A DNA stretch of 64,000 nucleotides. It comes from Mesodorylaimus sp. YZB2_4. Lineage: Eukaryota; Nematoda; Enoplea; Dorylaimida; Dorylaimidae. Position numbers and translations under genes: made by a program. This document shows positions 1 through 11,050 of the stretch, piece by piece. Position 1 is the first letter of the stretch, and the number at the start of each line of letters is the position of its first letter. Where the stretch lies: contig JASANH010001374.1 in NCBI GenBank assembly GCA_030248295.1, forward strand, positions 992,001 through 1,056,000, given 5' to 3'. The notes beneath the pieces are model-generated. The model worked only from the letters and a program-made list of their open reading frames with translations, was not told where the DNA came from and did not search any database.

Positions 1-309
1 ATGAAAAAATGAGCGATGTGGACGAAGCAGGCCTACACAGTGCGCAAGCACACTTGTGCGTCCAATCTCTAAACTGGGAAACAGCTTATTGATCGCATCA
101 TGATTGCTTGTGAACCTCGATCATCAGTCGTTTTTGCTCGAGATCGGGGGTGGCCAACCTCGGTACCAAGGCCAGGGCGGGTTGACCCCATGGCCATGTG
201 TGAGAGCGAGGCTTGATGCGCGTTGTGACCCTGGTGCTTGGTTGACCATGCTGAGTGGGAGAGTGATCGATCTCCCCTGGCTGGGAACGCCGCGGGTGCA
301 AGACTTGCC

Positions 310-430
310 TTGTTCCAGTCGCATTTAGTGCTTCATGTTGATGCTTTATCCATAGCCAAGCACTCGAGGGCTTATGAACACATACAGTAGACTGACAATC
401 GTTTTTGACCCAGGCGGGAGTGAGCGTGCG
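310..430 (-). repeat. tRNA-derived SINE fragment (family SINE-1)
   Basis: Read on the minus strand it has a degenerate CGCCTGGGTCAAAAA junction followed by the family's diagnostic tail with CCCTCGAGTGCTTGGCTATG and GATAAAG. The tRNA-like head is eroded and its B box is not intact. It matches the better preserved copies at 12369 and 18950. Confidence 0.7.
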
Positions 431-474
431 GCACACGCCTACCGCCAGGCCACCACCTGGCCACCTCTCCCCCT

Positions 475-610
475 GTAACCCTGGTGCCTGGTAGGCCATG
501 CCGAAAGGGGGAGTTATCGATATCCCCTGGCTGGGAGACGTCAACCCGTCAGGTTGATGTTTCTTCCGCAGGTGTAAGACTTGCCTTGCTCCAGTCGGAG
601 TTAGTCTCCC
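475..610 (+). repeat. Dispersed repeat R-CCCGTC
   Basis: Contains GGTGCCTGGTAGGCCATG, a run ending CCCCTGGCTGGGA, then CAACCCGTCAGGTTGATG and a short CGCA-GTGTAAGACTTGCC end. Related copies lie at about 235-320, 23170-23300, 23325-23430 (plus) and about 9700-9780, 12650-12765 (minus). The family is of unknown class; the core has a small internal inverted repeat (AACCCGTCGGGTT). Confidence 0.6.
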
Positions 611-690
611 AGCTGTGCTTGGTTAGAGCGTTGGAGTTTGTGCAGCCTCGATTGATGAAGGTGTGAGTAATGAAATCTTGTATTTTGCAG

Positions 691-1172
691 ACACGCCCGA
701 TGACTGGCACAATCTTCACACGGCATCGTGGGTGATGAATTTGTTCAGCATTTTCTTCATTTTGGCGGGCCACGAGCATTACAGCATCGACGTATTCGTG
801 GCCTTTTATATCAGTTCTCGTCTCTTCCTCTATTATCACTCGATGGCCTACCACGCCAGCTCGTTGACATCGACCGATGCCCGCACTCGAAGTTGGTTCC
901 CGCTATTTTGGTTTTTCGAATCGGGTGGTCACTTGGGTCGTGTGCCAAACGAATTCGGTATCCCATTCGCCGATGATCTAAGACGATGGTGGAAGAATAG
1001 GAGGGTCAAATCGATCGATTCGGTGGACGATGGTGAGGAAAATGCGGCCAAAGTTAAATTTCAAATGGGATCGACGGATTTGATACGAAATGGACAGCAT
1101 AGGAGTTCGGGCAATAAGAAGATGGTTCACGCGAATGGAGGGGCGAATAAGAAGAAAGTCAAGAGTACGTGA
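691..1172 (+). CDS. SAMD8: SAMD8/SMSr-like sphingomyelin synthase-related protein, 3' terminal exon (partial)
   Basis: Predicted ceramide phosphoethanolamine synthase (CPES) of the sphingomyelin synthase family, an ER/Golgi multi-pass enzyme that transfers a phospho-headgroup to ceramide. The exon follows a TTTTGCAG acceptor at 690 and starts inside a codon. It reads [14 protein letters not shown], a hydrophobic segment, then [19 protein letters not shown], the family's last catalytic His/Asp block (HYxxDV). The wording HEHYSIDVF is closer to SAMD8 than to SGMS1/2 as I recall them. FWFFES and a VPNE motif follow, then a long basic Lys/Arg-rich cytosolic tail to the TGA stop. Upstream exons (SAM domain, first catalytic His) lie outside the window; nothing matching them was found in bases 1-690. 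The gene converges with the b561 gene, with about 510 bp between the stops. Confidence 0.85.
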
Positions 1173-1683
1173 ACAGGGTAAGTCGGCAGGCTGTGTATCT
1201 GTATATGGAAGCAATTTTTAGAGAATTTTTTTCTCATTTGAGTGTTTAAAATATTGAAAAGTAGATTTTTTTCGATTTCTCCCTTTATTTGATCGGGTAT
1301 TGCTTCTTGATCCTGGAATTGATTTTTTTTGAGACAGATATCGAACTAGCTTGTTGCTTGTGATCTGACGAAACGGGGGTTTTCTCATAGAAATAATATT
1401 GATTTTTGATGAGGATGGTGATTTCGAATAGGAAATATTGATTTTCGCTGAGGGAAGATTACGAGCAGATAATGTATTGTATTTTTACAATTCGATGCAG
1501 TGATTGGGGTCTGAAAAGCAGTGCGATCGTGGTTTCTGACAAGGTATCACTTGTGATTGCAGTATAACTGTTGCAGTGCTATCACTAATGTCAACTGGCT
1601 AGAAACAGTATCAAATTGCAAAACTGATAATCGACTGGGCATCTCCTTGGAATGACTAATGGATCAGACCTGGCTAGCGGGCA
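1173..1683. other. Convergent intergenic spacer
   Basis: AT-rich spacer between the stop of the SAMD8-like gene (+) and the stop of the b561 gene (-). It should contain both 3' UTRs. No gene or clear repeat was seen. Confidence 0.6.
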
Positions 1684-2697
1684 TCACTTCTTGGCAGTTC
1701 TGGCCGAGACCAGTGCGTAGGCGTGGTTGAATATGGCCGCGGCTAGGATGGCGACGGCCACCAGACTCAGACCTCGGACGTATTCGTGCGAATGGGATAC
1801 GAACCAGTCGGAGGACAGGCCCAAGGCCAATGTGGTGCATCCTAGTACGAACAGAGTGCATCCCGATGCACCGTGGTACAACTTCAAGTCGGCCAGTGTC
1901 AGTGTTTTTGGTAATTTGAACAGGCTGGCGTAGCGTACGAACACGCCGGCCAGCACTTGGACGGTGGTGTAGAGGACTGTGATGGCGCCGAGCAGACCGT
2001 GCCACGTGGTCAAGTGCTGCTTGCCTTTCGACTCTTTGACAGTGTAAATCACAGTCTGGCCGATGTATATGATGGCCAGCATGACCAACAGCATGTACGA
2101 GTGGTAGTTAATCTTCTTGGAGCGAGTGGCGTTCGGAATTAGGCTACTGTGCGATGAGAACACTAGAATGCCTTGCGACATCAGGAACCCGTACTGAAAT
2201 ATAAAACGAGCGTTTCGAGGAATTCATAAAAAAAATCAAAAATTTTTAGCCCGAGTGGTGATCGAACCCCCACCTCACGATTCGGAATATAAAACAGACC
2301 TATCTACAAGGGCGGGTTCGAGTCCCGCTCAGGATAAAAGTTTTTGAAACCCAGCAATTTTTATTTCCCAGGCTGTGAGATGTGTTTTTCACACAAAGCG
2401 AGTTCGAATCATGGTCAGGACAAAAATTTTTAAGACCCCAGCAACTTTTATTTCTCAAGCTGTGATGGTTTAATTTTTAAGTTCTTAAAAACACCCCGAC
2501 TGTAAAAACGAACGACGCATTCGATCCCCACTCAGAGCTAAATTTTTTGAATTTCCTAATCCACTTTTAGACCAAACCAAAATTGGACTTACCGCAATCG
2601 ATAGGCAAATAGGATGCCATGAGAAGAAGGTGTAATTCCACAAGGCCGTGCCCACCACCACGGCCGGGACTGACAAGGCGATCAAGTGCACAACCAT
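1684..2697 (-). CDS. CYB561D2: Cytochrome b561 domain protein, CYB561D1/D2 type
   Basis: Two-exon gene: complement(join(1684..2193, 2593..2697)), 204 aa, introns and phase agreeing exactly. Cytochrome b561 proteins are six-helix membrane proteins that pass electrons from ascorbate across endomembranes through two hemes b. Four conserved histidine contexts are visible: SWHP (exon 1), NYHSY, TWHG and LYHGASG. Hydrophobic segments are spaced as expected for about six helices. The length matches CYB561D2 (about 220 aa) rather than the longer CYB561/CYBRD1. The ATG at 2697 is preceded by an acceptor-like ACATCGCAG 24 bp upstream, so a 5'-UTR intron or trans-splicing is possible. It lies 181 bp downstream of CPT2 on the same strand. 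The intron (2194-2592) contains inverted tRNA T-arm-like pieces. Confidence 0.9.
2240..2340. repeat. Inverted tRNA T-arm-like sequence in b561 intron
   Basis: A minus-oriented piece (GTGATCGAACCCCCACC) is followed about 50 bp later by a plus-oriented one (CGGGTTCGAGTCCCGCTCAG), both flanked by A/T. They look like B-box/T-loop remnants rather than a foldable tRNA, since there is no matching acceptor stem. Confidence 0.5.
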
Positions 2698-2878
2698 GCT
2701 GGCTCGGCTTCGACTGGCACACTGCGATGTAATAAAGTTCAAGCACCAGCTCCGACAGGCAACTGATAAGACAACGGGGGCATGGCCGCCAGTGATAAGG
2801 AGTCAATAAGGAGACACTAGGCAACACGGTTTACTAGTCTACCCATCACATAATCACTGATTTCTCTGCATACAAAAT

Positions 2879-5800
2879 CTAACTCTTGGAACTTTTCTCA
2901 AACACCTCATAAATATCATCTAAACTATGTTCTAGACATTTGACGAACTCCTGTGCATTGCGAGTATCAGCGTAGGCACTGACGATGCACCCCAACTTCT
3001 TCTCTCCCACATTGTAGCCCACACCGAACCCGTCGGCCACCACGGGCCCGAACCCGCCGATCAGTATGGTGTCGGTGGAGAGTGTGGACGTGGAGAGGAT
3101 GTATCGATTGGCGTACTGGTACGTGTCGTCCGTGTAGAACTCGGGGCTGCGACCACCACCGCGCTCAGACACGTGCTTCATGGCGAACAGATGACGATCG
3201 AACCCCTGGCCTGAAACACACTGCATACACTCCTGTCCCCCGTCTGATCGAACCAGCGATCCCACTGGGTTTGCTCATCCAGGAACCCTGATCCGAGGCT
3301 CTGGATATGCAGAGATGGCACAGACCAGCCCATACAAAACCCGTGATCTGCTGATCTGGAGCCCGGGTTCCCTGATCTAGAGCAGATCAGCTGATCTACT
3401 CTGGATACGCAGAGATGGTCCAGATTAGCAGATCAGGGGATCAGGGCCCTGATCCCCTGATCTGAACCCTGGAAACCCTCATCTGCTGTCTCCCCATTCA
3501 GTCATAACCACTAGATCCCAACCAGCCCGCAGGCTGCTCTCAGCGCCGAAGCGCACACATCATTCAGGTCCGCTCATCCTGCAGCACCCACAATTTGGTC
3601 TGGTCTAACCCTGCCGCCTGGCTGCGACAAGTCAACCTCCTAAGCCTGCCCGGCTTGGTGATACTGTAGATGCGACCAAAACAGGAGAACCCAATCTCAC
3701 CCAGTCTACAAGTCACTGGACTACATTAAAGGAAAACGGCACATTTCCTACACAGCCCATTATCGAGGGAGCCCTACTTGTCTCCCAGCCCCCTCCCTGG
3801 GGCCCCCAACACCCCACTTGGCTGTTGGGGTCGGTCGGACATTCCAAGTGATTGTTCTCCACTACACTTCACTAGAGGGAAACAGTCGATTCATGACGCC
3901 CATTTTCAAGTGGGGCCCCCCGCTTGCCCCTCCCTGGGGCCCCCAACACCCCACTTGGCTGTTGGGGGTCGGTCGGACATTCCAAGTGATTGTTCTCCAC
4001 TGCACCCCACCAGAGGGAAACAGTCGATTCATGACTCCCATTTTAAAGTGGGGCCCCCCCGCTTGCCCCCTTCCTGGGGCCCCCAACACCCCACTTGGCT
4101 GTTGGGGGTCGGTCGGACATTCCAAGTGATTGTTCTCCACTGCACCCCACCAGAGGGAAACAGTCGATTCATGACTCCCATTTTTAAGTGGGGCCCCCCG
4201 CTTGCCCCCTTCCTGGGGCCCCCAACACCCCACTTGGCTGTTGGGGGTCGGTGGAACATTCCAAGTGATTGTTCTCCACTGCACCCCACCAGAGGGAAAC
4301 AGTCGATTCATGACTCCCATTTTAAAGTGGGGCCCCCCCGCTTGCCCCCTTCCTGGGGCCCCCAACACCCCACTTGGCTGTTGGGGGTCGGTCGGACATT
4401 CCAAGTGATTGTTCTCCACTGCACCCCACCAGAGGGAAACAGTCGATTCATGACTCCCATTTTAAAGTGGGGCCCCCCCGCTTGCCCCCTCCCTGGGGCC
4501 CCCTACACCCCGCTTGGCTGTTGGGGGTCGGTCGGACATTCCGAGTGATTGTTGCCAGCCCACTCACCCATGGCAGCTTCTTTGACCAATTCCGAATGCT
4601 TTTTCGAGCACTCGACCAACAATGCCCTCAGCTCGTTGGCCGACGGTTTATTTTTGCTCGACAACAAAGCATCGGTGAATTTTTTCGTTTCGCTGGTAGC
4701 CGATCTGACCGTCTCCGTTCGACCTCGTTTAAAGGCGGCAGTACTGCACGACTCGTAAGTGGGCGCCCGTTTCTGATATTGACGATAAAAAGCAACCTGT
4801 AAATTACGAAAAACCAATTCAACCATTTTCATTCGCTCTATCTCAAAAATTCACTACATTCTCAAATAAGACGATCGATCGATCCCAAAAATGATCCCGA
4901 ATTTGGGATCAATCGATCCCATCCGACTGCTTGATCGGCCGGACAGATCGGCAACTAAAAATTGTCCGTGCTTCAACAGGTGGAAAATGATAATGTGTGG
5001 CCGTTTTAAGCGCTGATCATCTCCCCTGCGTCCTTTGCAGAGTGACAGCGAGGAAACAGGGCAGGTTCATGATGACCTCATCCTGATCAATCTTCAATTT
5101 TGTGAGCCAGATCGGCCGGATCGGATCAGGATCAGGATTTGGATCCAGGCCTCGACCAATCGATGCTGGACTAACGACTGTGTACACTCGAAAAACTAAA
5201 AACCAAGTCGGCAAATGAACAGTCTCGCCTACTTGAATAGCGGCTTGCATGACGGCGTCGGGGCTAATTTTCTGTTTCTTCACATATTCCCTATTCATTT
5301 TCGTATATTCCAATGTCCCGTAATGCAAATTATTACACCAAGACGAGAAATTCGAATTGGCCTGCTGTACAGTTTCTTCCAGGGCTCGACTCAGATTGAA
5401 TTCTAAAAAAACAGTGGAGAAACCACTTGCAATATTCACTATTCCCTGGCGCAATAGCGTTCGTTCGGGACCACAACCCGACAAAAAGTGGTCGGGATTC
5501 GGGACTAAATGTTAGTGGGCATAAACTGTTCTTATCGCAACAGCGAACGGGACTGGTGTGTGGGGTGTATTAGCTGTAGGGGCGACAATGGCATGATCGA
5601 ATCCAAGTATTTTACAAAATGCATCAGGAATCCTGCTTTCTCTGGAATACAATCTGTGCTCAGTTGGATATAGCGACAACATATCCAGTCACGATGCTGG
5701 GCCAATATCTGCTGCCCAGGCACGAAATTCTGTTCGACAGCGACTCAGATGGTCAAATTTCACAGAAGGGGATACATAGAGACTTTAGCGGATGATTGAA

Positions 5801-8800
5801 TTGATGGCAGGCAGCGATTTTTAACTGATTCTCTGCTTTTTTGCTGGCCTGATTTTGAATGCATGACAATTCTCCAAGCAAAATAATTCTTCGGCTTTTT
5901 ATTTGCTGGCTACAGGCCATCTACAGTGAGCGAAAAATTCTAATCCCAGTCCTGATCCTGGTTGGAATTGAGCTAGTTTCGATCCCAATCTTTAAAGAAA
6001 TGACCCCCAATCCCAAACGAGCGCTAAGCTAACAGAGGGGGTGGTCTGACATTTCCTGATCCTGGGCGGGATTGAGCGAGTCCTGATCCCGATACTGAAC
6101 AAGTGCTGTGGCCCGAGGAGGGGGGGGAGGTCTGAAATGTTTTGAAAGGGTCCAGGACAGAGGAGGTTTCACGTGAGTCATAGCGTACCGCTCCTTAATG
6201 ACTTGGGCCTTGGACTCATGTCAGCTCGATTCCTCCTGAGGTGTGTCTAGACTTGGCCCAAGTTTAAGGAGGAGGGTTTGGTCAAAGACTATGTGCACTC
6301 TGCAGTAGAATCCATGTGGGAATATTCAGATTCAGCACTCGCTTTTTTGGGGGATGGCCCAAATTTTGGACGGCTATCTCAATTATGTAAGAAATTGAAA
6401 TTTTAATTTCCCAATGGTCCCCTTTGGCTTTTTGATTTTAACTTTTTTTACCCAGGTGCTGGATGCCCAGAATTCTGGCTACCCCCACTAAAACGTGGGC
6501 GCTGAATCTGAATATTATATTCATTTTTTCAATATTCCTACATCGAGTCTACTGTAGAGCACACTTCAGTTTTGACCAGACCCTTCCCCTAGACTTAGGG
6601 CCAAATTAGTTAGATGCATACGCGTGTGCCGAAATGAGTTTTTGCGCCTTCGTCGCTTCTAGCTAATTTTTCTCTAAACCTTCACCGATAACCCAAGTTG
6701 ATGTCAGCGACAATTTTGCAGAGAAAAACATGCTCTTTCGACTGGTTGTCTTCGTTTTGCTTTAACTGCTTTTATTAATTCTGTAAGAAAGGTTTTGAGT
6801 GGGATTCGAACCCTGACCTGGGATTTTCAGTGCTAGGTGCGGGTGTCAACAGGGACCCGGCTTTCTGGAGTAGCAGATATGTGTAAGTAGGAGAGATCCC
6901 GCTGGTGCGGCTGGTTGCTGAGGGCCGAATTACAGTCGGCTGCACATACACCTTTCGAAAGGCATTTTTCCGCTTTCAGCAAATTTTTCTCGAAATGGTT
7001 AGCGATAACTTAAGTTAATGTCAGCGAAAATTTTGTAGAGAAAAATATGCTCTATCGACTGGTTGTCTTGGTTTTTCTTTTACTGCTTTTGTTAAGTTTA
7101 TAGCAATTTTTTTCCATTTGAATCGAGCAAAATCACGAAAAATCTGATAAAAACTGAAAACGAAAAATCATGCTTAGAAGTTTTATCCGCTTGATAGAGC
7201 GCATTTTTCTCTACAAAATTCTCGCTGACATCAAATTAGGTTATCGCTAAAAATTTCGAGAAAAATTGCCCGAAAGCGGCAACTCCGCAAATTTGGCGGA
7301 CATGCACTTGTCGTACGACCAACCATACCCTGACCCTGAATGTGCAAGGAGTAAAGTGCAACAAGAAAGTTTTAGAGTCGGGTCGCCCCAGGCCTCTGTT
7401 GCATTCTCCACATTCCCCCCAAGATGCGCTGTAATCTATCATGCCACCACAGAACCAATTGACATGTGTGGTCAGTCCAGGTTCGAATCCCACTCGATCC
7501 GTTACTTTTTGAAAGCATTTTGGTTTAATTATAATCATTTCCATCCTTGTATTCTGCTGGGCATGGGGTCACGGATGATCAACACTCGAAGTGTCTGCGT
7601 CCTGATGGGACCCATCTGCCTTCAAAATCCCTTCTCCGAAATTCCAGTACTCACCAATTTTTTTCAAATTACTCGTCAAATCCGAGCTGGTTGCTGGTTT
7701 TGTATCGGGCCCGACCCAATGGTTCTTACACGAGTCCTTATGCAAATCTTCCATCAATCGTAAAACAGCCACACCATCGCCCCAGGAATGTTCGAAATTT
7801 ATGGCCGATAAACCATCGCTTTGTACAATTATCGAAAACGACTTATCGAACCACCTTAAATTGACAAAAAATTAATTTCCCTGACTCGAATTATTTTTAA
7901 AATCACAGCCCGCCACCAGTCCCACCACTTCATCTCCGCCAGCTGCTCGCAATCGAGGACAACAACGAGGACGTTCAAGAGAATCTGTAGAAACAGAATA
8001 AAAAAACATAATCCCTGAGCGGGAGTCGAACCCGAGCCCCTGACTAATAAGAGATTACCAGCCCAGTGCATTAACTGACGGCCCCTGACACTCTTCGTTT
8101 TCCTAGGGTTATGAGCTGAGGTAGAGGGACATTTCGTGGGAGTAATTGTGAAACTGGTCCTGCACCCAGGAGCAGCTCTGACCACTGTAATCGGCCCTGG
8201 CATCGACCTATCCGACCCCTAGATCGGATAGGTCGATGCTGGTTTGCCTGGCCTGAACATTCTGCCAAGGCTATTGCCTCAAACTCCTCGCCTGTTCTTT
8301 CCATCGCTATGCAATAGATTTCTGGCCGTAGCCACGGGATCGGCGCCAGTTTTCGCATCGTCCAAGCACAAAACGAAGAGTGCGCTATCGATCAAATCCA
8401 AAGATGGTCTATTGCCGTCTTGGATCAATTGACTCCTGGCTTCGGCCCATTTATCGCGTTCCATCGTAGTCAATATGCCCAAACCCAGACTATTCGTCTC
8501 CAATGGCAATGATAGGACGTGGGCTAAGCAGGCCTGGATGTCCTTCGGCGATCGGATGTTCCCTGAAAATAAAACCGCTTTTTTGTTGTTTCAATTCAAA
8601 ATTCAAATTTCCCGCCATTCGGTGCCTGCCACAACACAGACATCAGTGGTCGGAGAAGAGCTCACAAAAAGGGTCTGAAATGGACTGCGAACAAAATCTG
8701 TCTACCCGTCTGCTAGCAGGATTCGACGTCCACCATTCTGATCCGCCCTTGAGCCTGAATCCCATCCCAATAGATCAATCAACTCATCGATTGAGATCAA

Positions 8801-11050
8801 TGTCAATCGAGAAATCGATCGATCGACGCTGACCTCACACACCTGGCCGGCCAAGGACAGGGCAGGGCAGGGGAGGGTTCGACTCCCGCCCCGGTACAAA
8901 ATGATTGTCAATTATGTGTTCCTTAGCCCTCGAGTGCGCCTTATGGTGCTTGGCTATGGATAAAGTATGACATGACATGAGGACGAGGTGAAACCTCGCC
9001 ATTGACGGGACCCGCCCTCGCATCCCGCCCGACTAGCATACCATTCTCATCCAAGGCATTGACAGCGAAGAAGTGTCCATTTCTTAGCACGAGTACGTGC
9101 CGTCCATTGGGATATCGTCGAAGTTGGTCCTTGCCCACGACGGGAATACGGGTCGAGTTGAACAGGGACGGGTACTGCGACATGTCCAACGGAAACGCCT
9201 TGAACAGCAAATACGATCCGTACCACGATACGCTCGGCGGTAGCAGACTGAAACGACAAAAGAGGAATATTGTTGCCAATGGCCAACGACAGGCGGGTGT
9301 GCGCCAAATTCGTGAGCAGCCGCTTCCGAGCGATTTTTGTCGAAATTTTTAGCCACAACCCAAATTGATGTCAGCGACAATTTTGTAGAGAAGAATGTGC
9401 TCTATCAAGCAGATATAATTTCGAAGCTTGATTTTTCGTTTTCAGCTTTTATCAAACCAGCGTCCAGGGACGATACTGGGCGAGAGCTGCATACTCTCTA
9501 CTCTTTCAGCAGGGTGAGTCGCCAAGAGCCAGGTGTGCAAGGCCAGCGACAGACTTACTGAATCGCCTTCGACGACCAGTTCCCAGTCTGAGAACGGGCT
9601 TACTAAACTGCTGGCCCGAGCAATACAGAACCAACTTGGACAATTCTGACCCACCGCGGCTCGCACAGACACTCAGGAGAGCTAACATACTGCAACCATG
9701 CTGGCAGAAATCAACCTCTCGGGTAGATGTTTCCTAGCCAGGGGAGTGTATCGATCATTCTTTCCCACTCGCTAAGGTTCAAAAACCCGCGCTCGCCATT
9801 CGGTGAGAAGCCCAGACACTCAGGGAAGCAGAAACTTAAACTTACCGCGACACTTGTCTGAAAGTCTTGGTATCGCTCTTGGCAGGATTTAAATGATAGA
9901 CTTCGGGTGATAAGACACCAGCATCCAAGGACCGTTTGAAACGGCAGGCAGAAACGATCAAATTAGTCGCACGAGTTAGCTGAAATGAGAAAAAATGAAA
10001 AAAAAGAGAAGCAACTCTGACAAATTCACCTGATCGTTAAATTTAGGATTCGGGTCGGGTGTCCAAGCCATAAATGGATTATAATTGATTGGTATAGGAG
10101 TACGCGCTTTTAAATACATGTCGAACCAAGGTTCTGAAAATCAAACTTATTTGACTTTGACATGAAATTTTAAAAAATTTTTTAAGGAAGAAAAGGAAAC
10201 TTACATACGTACGCCTTTCTAGAGTGGACCTACTTCCTGAGCCCACTAGGTCCCTTTCCATAGATGGGATGTCCGTAGATGGGTTGGGATGGGAGGGGGG
10301 TGGGATGGGTAGATGGGATGGGTGGGATGGGGGTGGGATGGGGATGTAGATGGGATGGGATGGGATGGGTATTGTATAATGCAATTTTCAGACAAGCACT
10401 CGAGGACCAACTCGTGAGCAACATAACTGACAAAAAGTTTTAACCCAGGCGGGAGTCGAACCCTTCCTTGTTAGCGTGAGAGGCTAAGCGCCTTTAACCG
10501 CTCTAGGCCACGACCCGGTATCAAAGATGACTTACCCGAAATATAACTGGTGTCTTTGTGTTTCTTATCATCGTTGACCAAGGTTTCGTGCAGGGCCTTA
10601 GCTGGACCATTTTCAAATTCCTTGGTCAATCTTTGGGCAGTTTCGAATTGTTCTTTATTGAAAATAGGTTTGACAGCTGATAAATATCTTTCCAATGATT
10701 TCTCTAATTTGGGTATCGGCAATCGAGGCAAACTTTTTTGAAAATGCATAGTTGGAACGATACTTTTTTCGAGATATTGAAACGAATCATCGTGCACAGG
10801 AGGGAGGGTGCTAGAATTGGAAAATTATCAGTCATAGTCTTACTGTCGGGAGAACTCAATGCAGCTACAAAACCAAATTTTTAAATAAATGCAAAACATT
10901 TATATTCAGAATTATGAATTGTTTTGGCCAAAAACGTTTGCAAAAAGTCTATCAAGGTCAATGTCTGCAAAAAATGACAAACCTGAAAGCGCGAACACCA
11001 TTTAGGATCAAAAAGGGAGAGTTCGAATGAAAACGGGCCAATGCAGCCAT
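2879..11050 (-). CDS. CPT2: Carnitine O-palmitoyltransferase 2, mitochondrial (complete, 10 exons)
   Basis: Transfers long-chain acyl groups from carnitine to CoA at the inner face of the inner mitochondrial membrane, for beta-oxidation. Model: complement(join(2879..3210, 4568..4796, 5233..5402, 7655..7854, 8292..8562, 9042..9247, 9846..9979, 10030..10133, 10536..10810, 10983..11050)), 662 aa; every junction keeps phase. Exon 1 gives a presequence-like start (MAALARFHS..., no acidic residues). Next come [59 protein letters not shown] and the catalytic-His block [11 protein letters not shown]. Towards the end are [37 protein letters not shown], the LSTSTLS motif and [15 protein letters not shown]. 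Length is close to human CPT2 (658 aa). One intron (7855-8291) appears to use a GC donor. It is divergent from NPRL3 with 498 bp between start codons. Confidence 0.95.
3295..3485. repeat. GATCxG-rich degenerate palindromic repeat
   Basis: In the last CPT2 intron. Dense alternation of CTGATC, CAGATCAG, CCCTGATC and two copies of a CTGGATA-GCAGAGATGG segment. No coding potential; likely a minisatellite or foldback remnant. Confidence 0.55.
3775..4552. repeat. Tandem array, about 140-bp unit, 5.5 copies
   Basis: The landmark CTTGGCTGTTGGGG recurs at 3817, 3954, 4094, 4233, 4373 and 4513, giving spacings of 137-140 bp. Units are nearly identical and rich in GGGGCCCCC. It sits in the last CPT2 intron (3211-4567) and its 3' edge is about 15 bp from the splice donor of the exon at 4568. 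The long open frames across it in both strands come from the repeat and are not genes, since the period is not a steady multiple of 3. Confidence 0.95.
4865..5169. repeat. Dispersed element with GATC-rich ends (CAGCATCGA family)
   Basis: Shares GCAACTAAAAA, GGTGGAAAATGATAATG-like, GCGCTGATCATCTCCCCTG and AGAGTGACAG landmarks with the copy at 22356-22678. The right end reads CGATGCTGG, the complement of the CCAGCATCG terminus seen there. The left end is eroded. Confidence 0.6.
6250..6610. mobile_element. MITE-like foldback element (GATTCAGC core)
   Basis: Left arm AATATTCAGATTCAGCAC at about 6318 is matched by GCGCTGAATCTGAATATT at about 6509. Similarity of the arms continues outwards through CAGTAGA and GTTTGGTCAAA/TTTTGACCAGACC to TTGGCCC-like ends, so the inverted repeats may exceed 100 bp. 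The interior includes TTTCCCAATGGTCCCC, also present at 36655. Confidence 0.65.
6596..7320. mobile_element. TAGGGCC/AGTCGGGTGCACAC inverted-repeat element, two pieces
   Basis: Two partial copies separated by about 100 bp. Both carry the block GATGTCAGCGACAATTTTG (or a variant) followed by GAGAAAAA-ATGCTCT and CGACTGGTTGTCTT. The second contains both the block and its reverse complement (7200-7260), forming a large hairpin. The ends are GGGCC-AATTACAGTCGG-TGCACA. Confidence 0.75.
8197..8242. repeat. 46-bp near-perfect palindrome (solo MITE ends)
   Basis: Arms GGCATCGACCTATCCGA and TCGGATAGGTCGATGCTGG with an 8-bp centre, one mismatch. The outer CCAGCATCGAC matches the ends of the element at 22356-22678, so this may be an element reduced to its two ends. 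In the CPT2 intron 7855-8291. Confidence 0.75.
8838..8985 (+). repeat. SINE-1 copy, 5' truncated
   Basis: Begins near the B box (GAGGGTTCGACTCCCGCC) and continues with the tail CCTTAGCCCTCGAGTGCG, TGCTTGGCTATGGATAAAG and (ATGAC)n. In a CPT2 intron. Confidence 0.8.
9325..9465 (+). repeat. Partial TAGGGCC-family inverted-repeat element
   Basis: Contains TTGATGTCAGCGACAATTTT, GAGAAGAATGTGCTCTATCA and a TTTTCGTTTTCAG block found in the copies at 12840-13790 and 29405-31005. In a CPT2 intron. Confidence 0.7.
10255..10375 (-). repeat. GGGATGGGA / CCCATCCC simple repeat
   Basis: Low-complexity minisatellite of GATGGGATGGG-type units in the CPT2 intron 10134-10535. No coding meaning. Confidence 0.9.
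10380..10520 (-). repeat. SINE-1 copy
   Basis: On the minus strand: a GTCGTGGCCTAGAGCGGTTA head (A box), a B box in GGGTTCGACTCCCGCCTGG, then an eroded tail with CTCGAGTGCTTGTC. In a CPT2 intron, opposite to the copies at 8838 and 12369. Confidence 0.8.

Larger units (their letters stand above)
1..690. other. Intron of the SAMD8-like gene filled with dispersed repeats
   Basis: No coding exon is recognisable. The stretch holds a reverse-oriented SINE tail and tRNA-like part (about 310-430) and two copies of a dispersed repeat with a shared core (about 235-320 and 475-610). The real coding sequence begins after the acceptor at 690. Confidence 0.6.
5403..7654. other. Large CPT2 intron with several transposon-derived repeats
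   Basis: A 2.25-kb intron. It holds a repeat shared with 25855-26040 (GCCTGATTTTGAATGCA...TTTCTGGCTAC) at about 5840-6000, a foldback element at about 6250-6610, and two pieces of the TAGGGCC inverted-repeat family at 6596-6786 and 6890-7320. No exon was found in it. Confidence 0.6.

Noticed and set aside
3778-4548. 256-aa open frame rich in [16 protein letters not shown] repeats
   Set aside because: It is a by-product of the 140-bp tandem array in a CPT2 intron; several frames on both strands stay open through the same repeat.
8005-8085. Possible minus-strand tRNA gene with CGGGTTCGACTCCCGCTCAG
   Set aside because: Only the T-arm is convincing; D-arm and acceptor stem do not form. Treated as a tRNA-like remnant.
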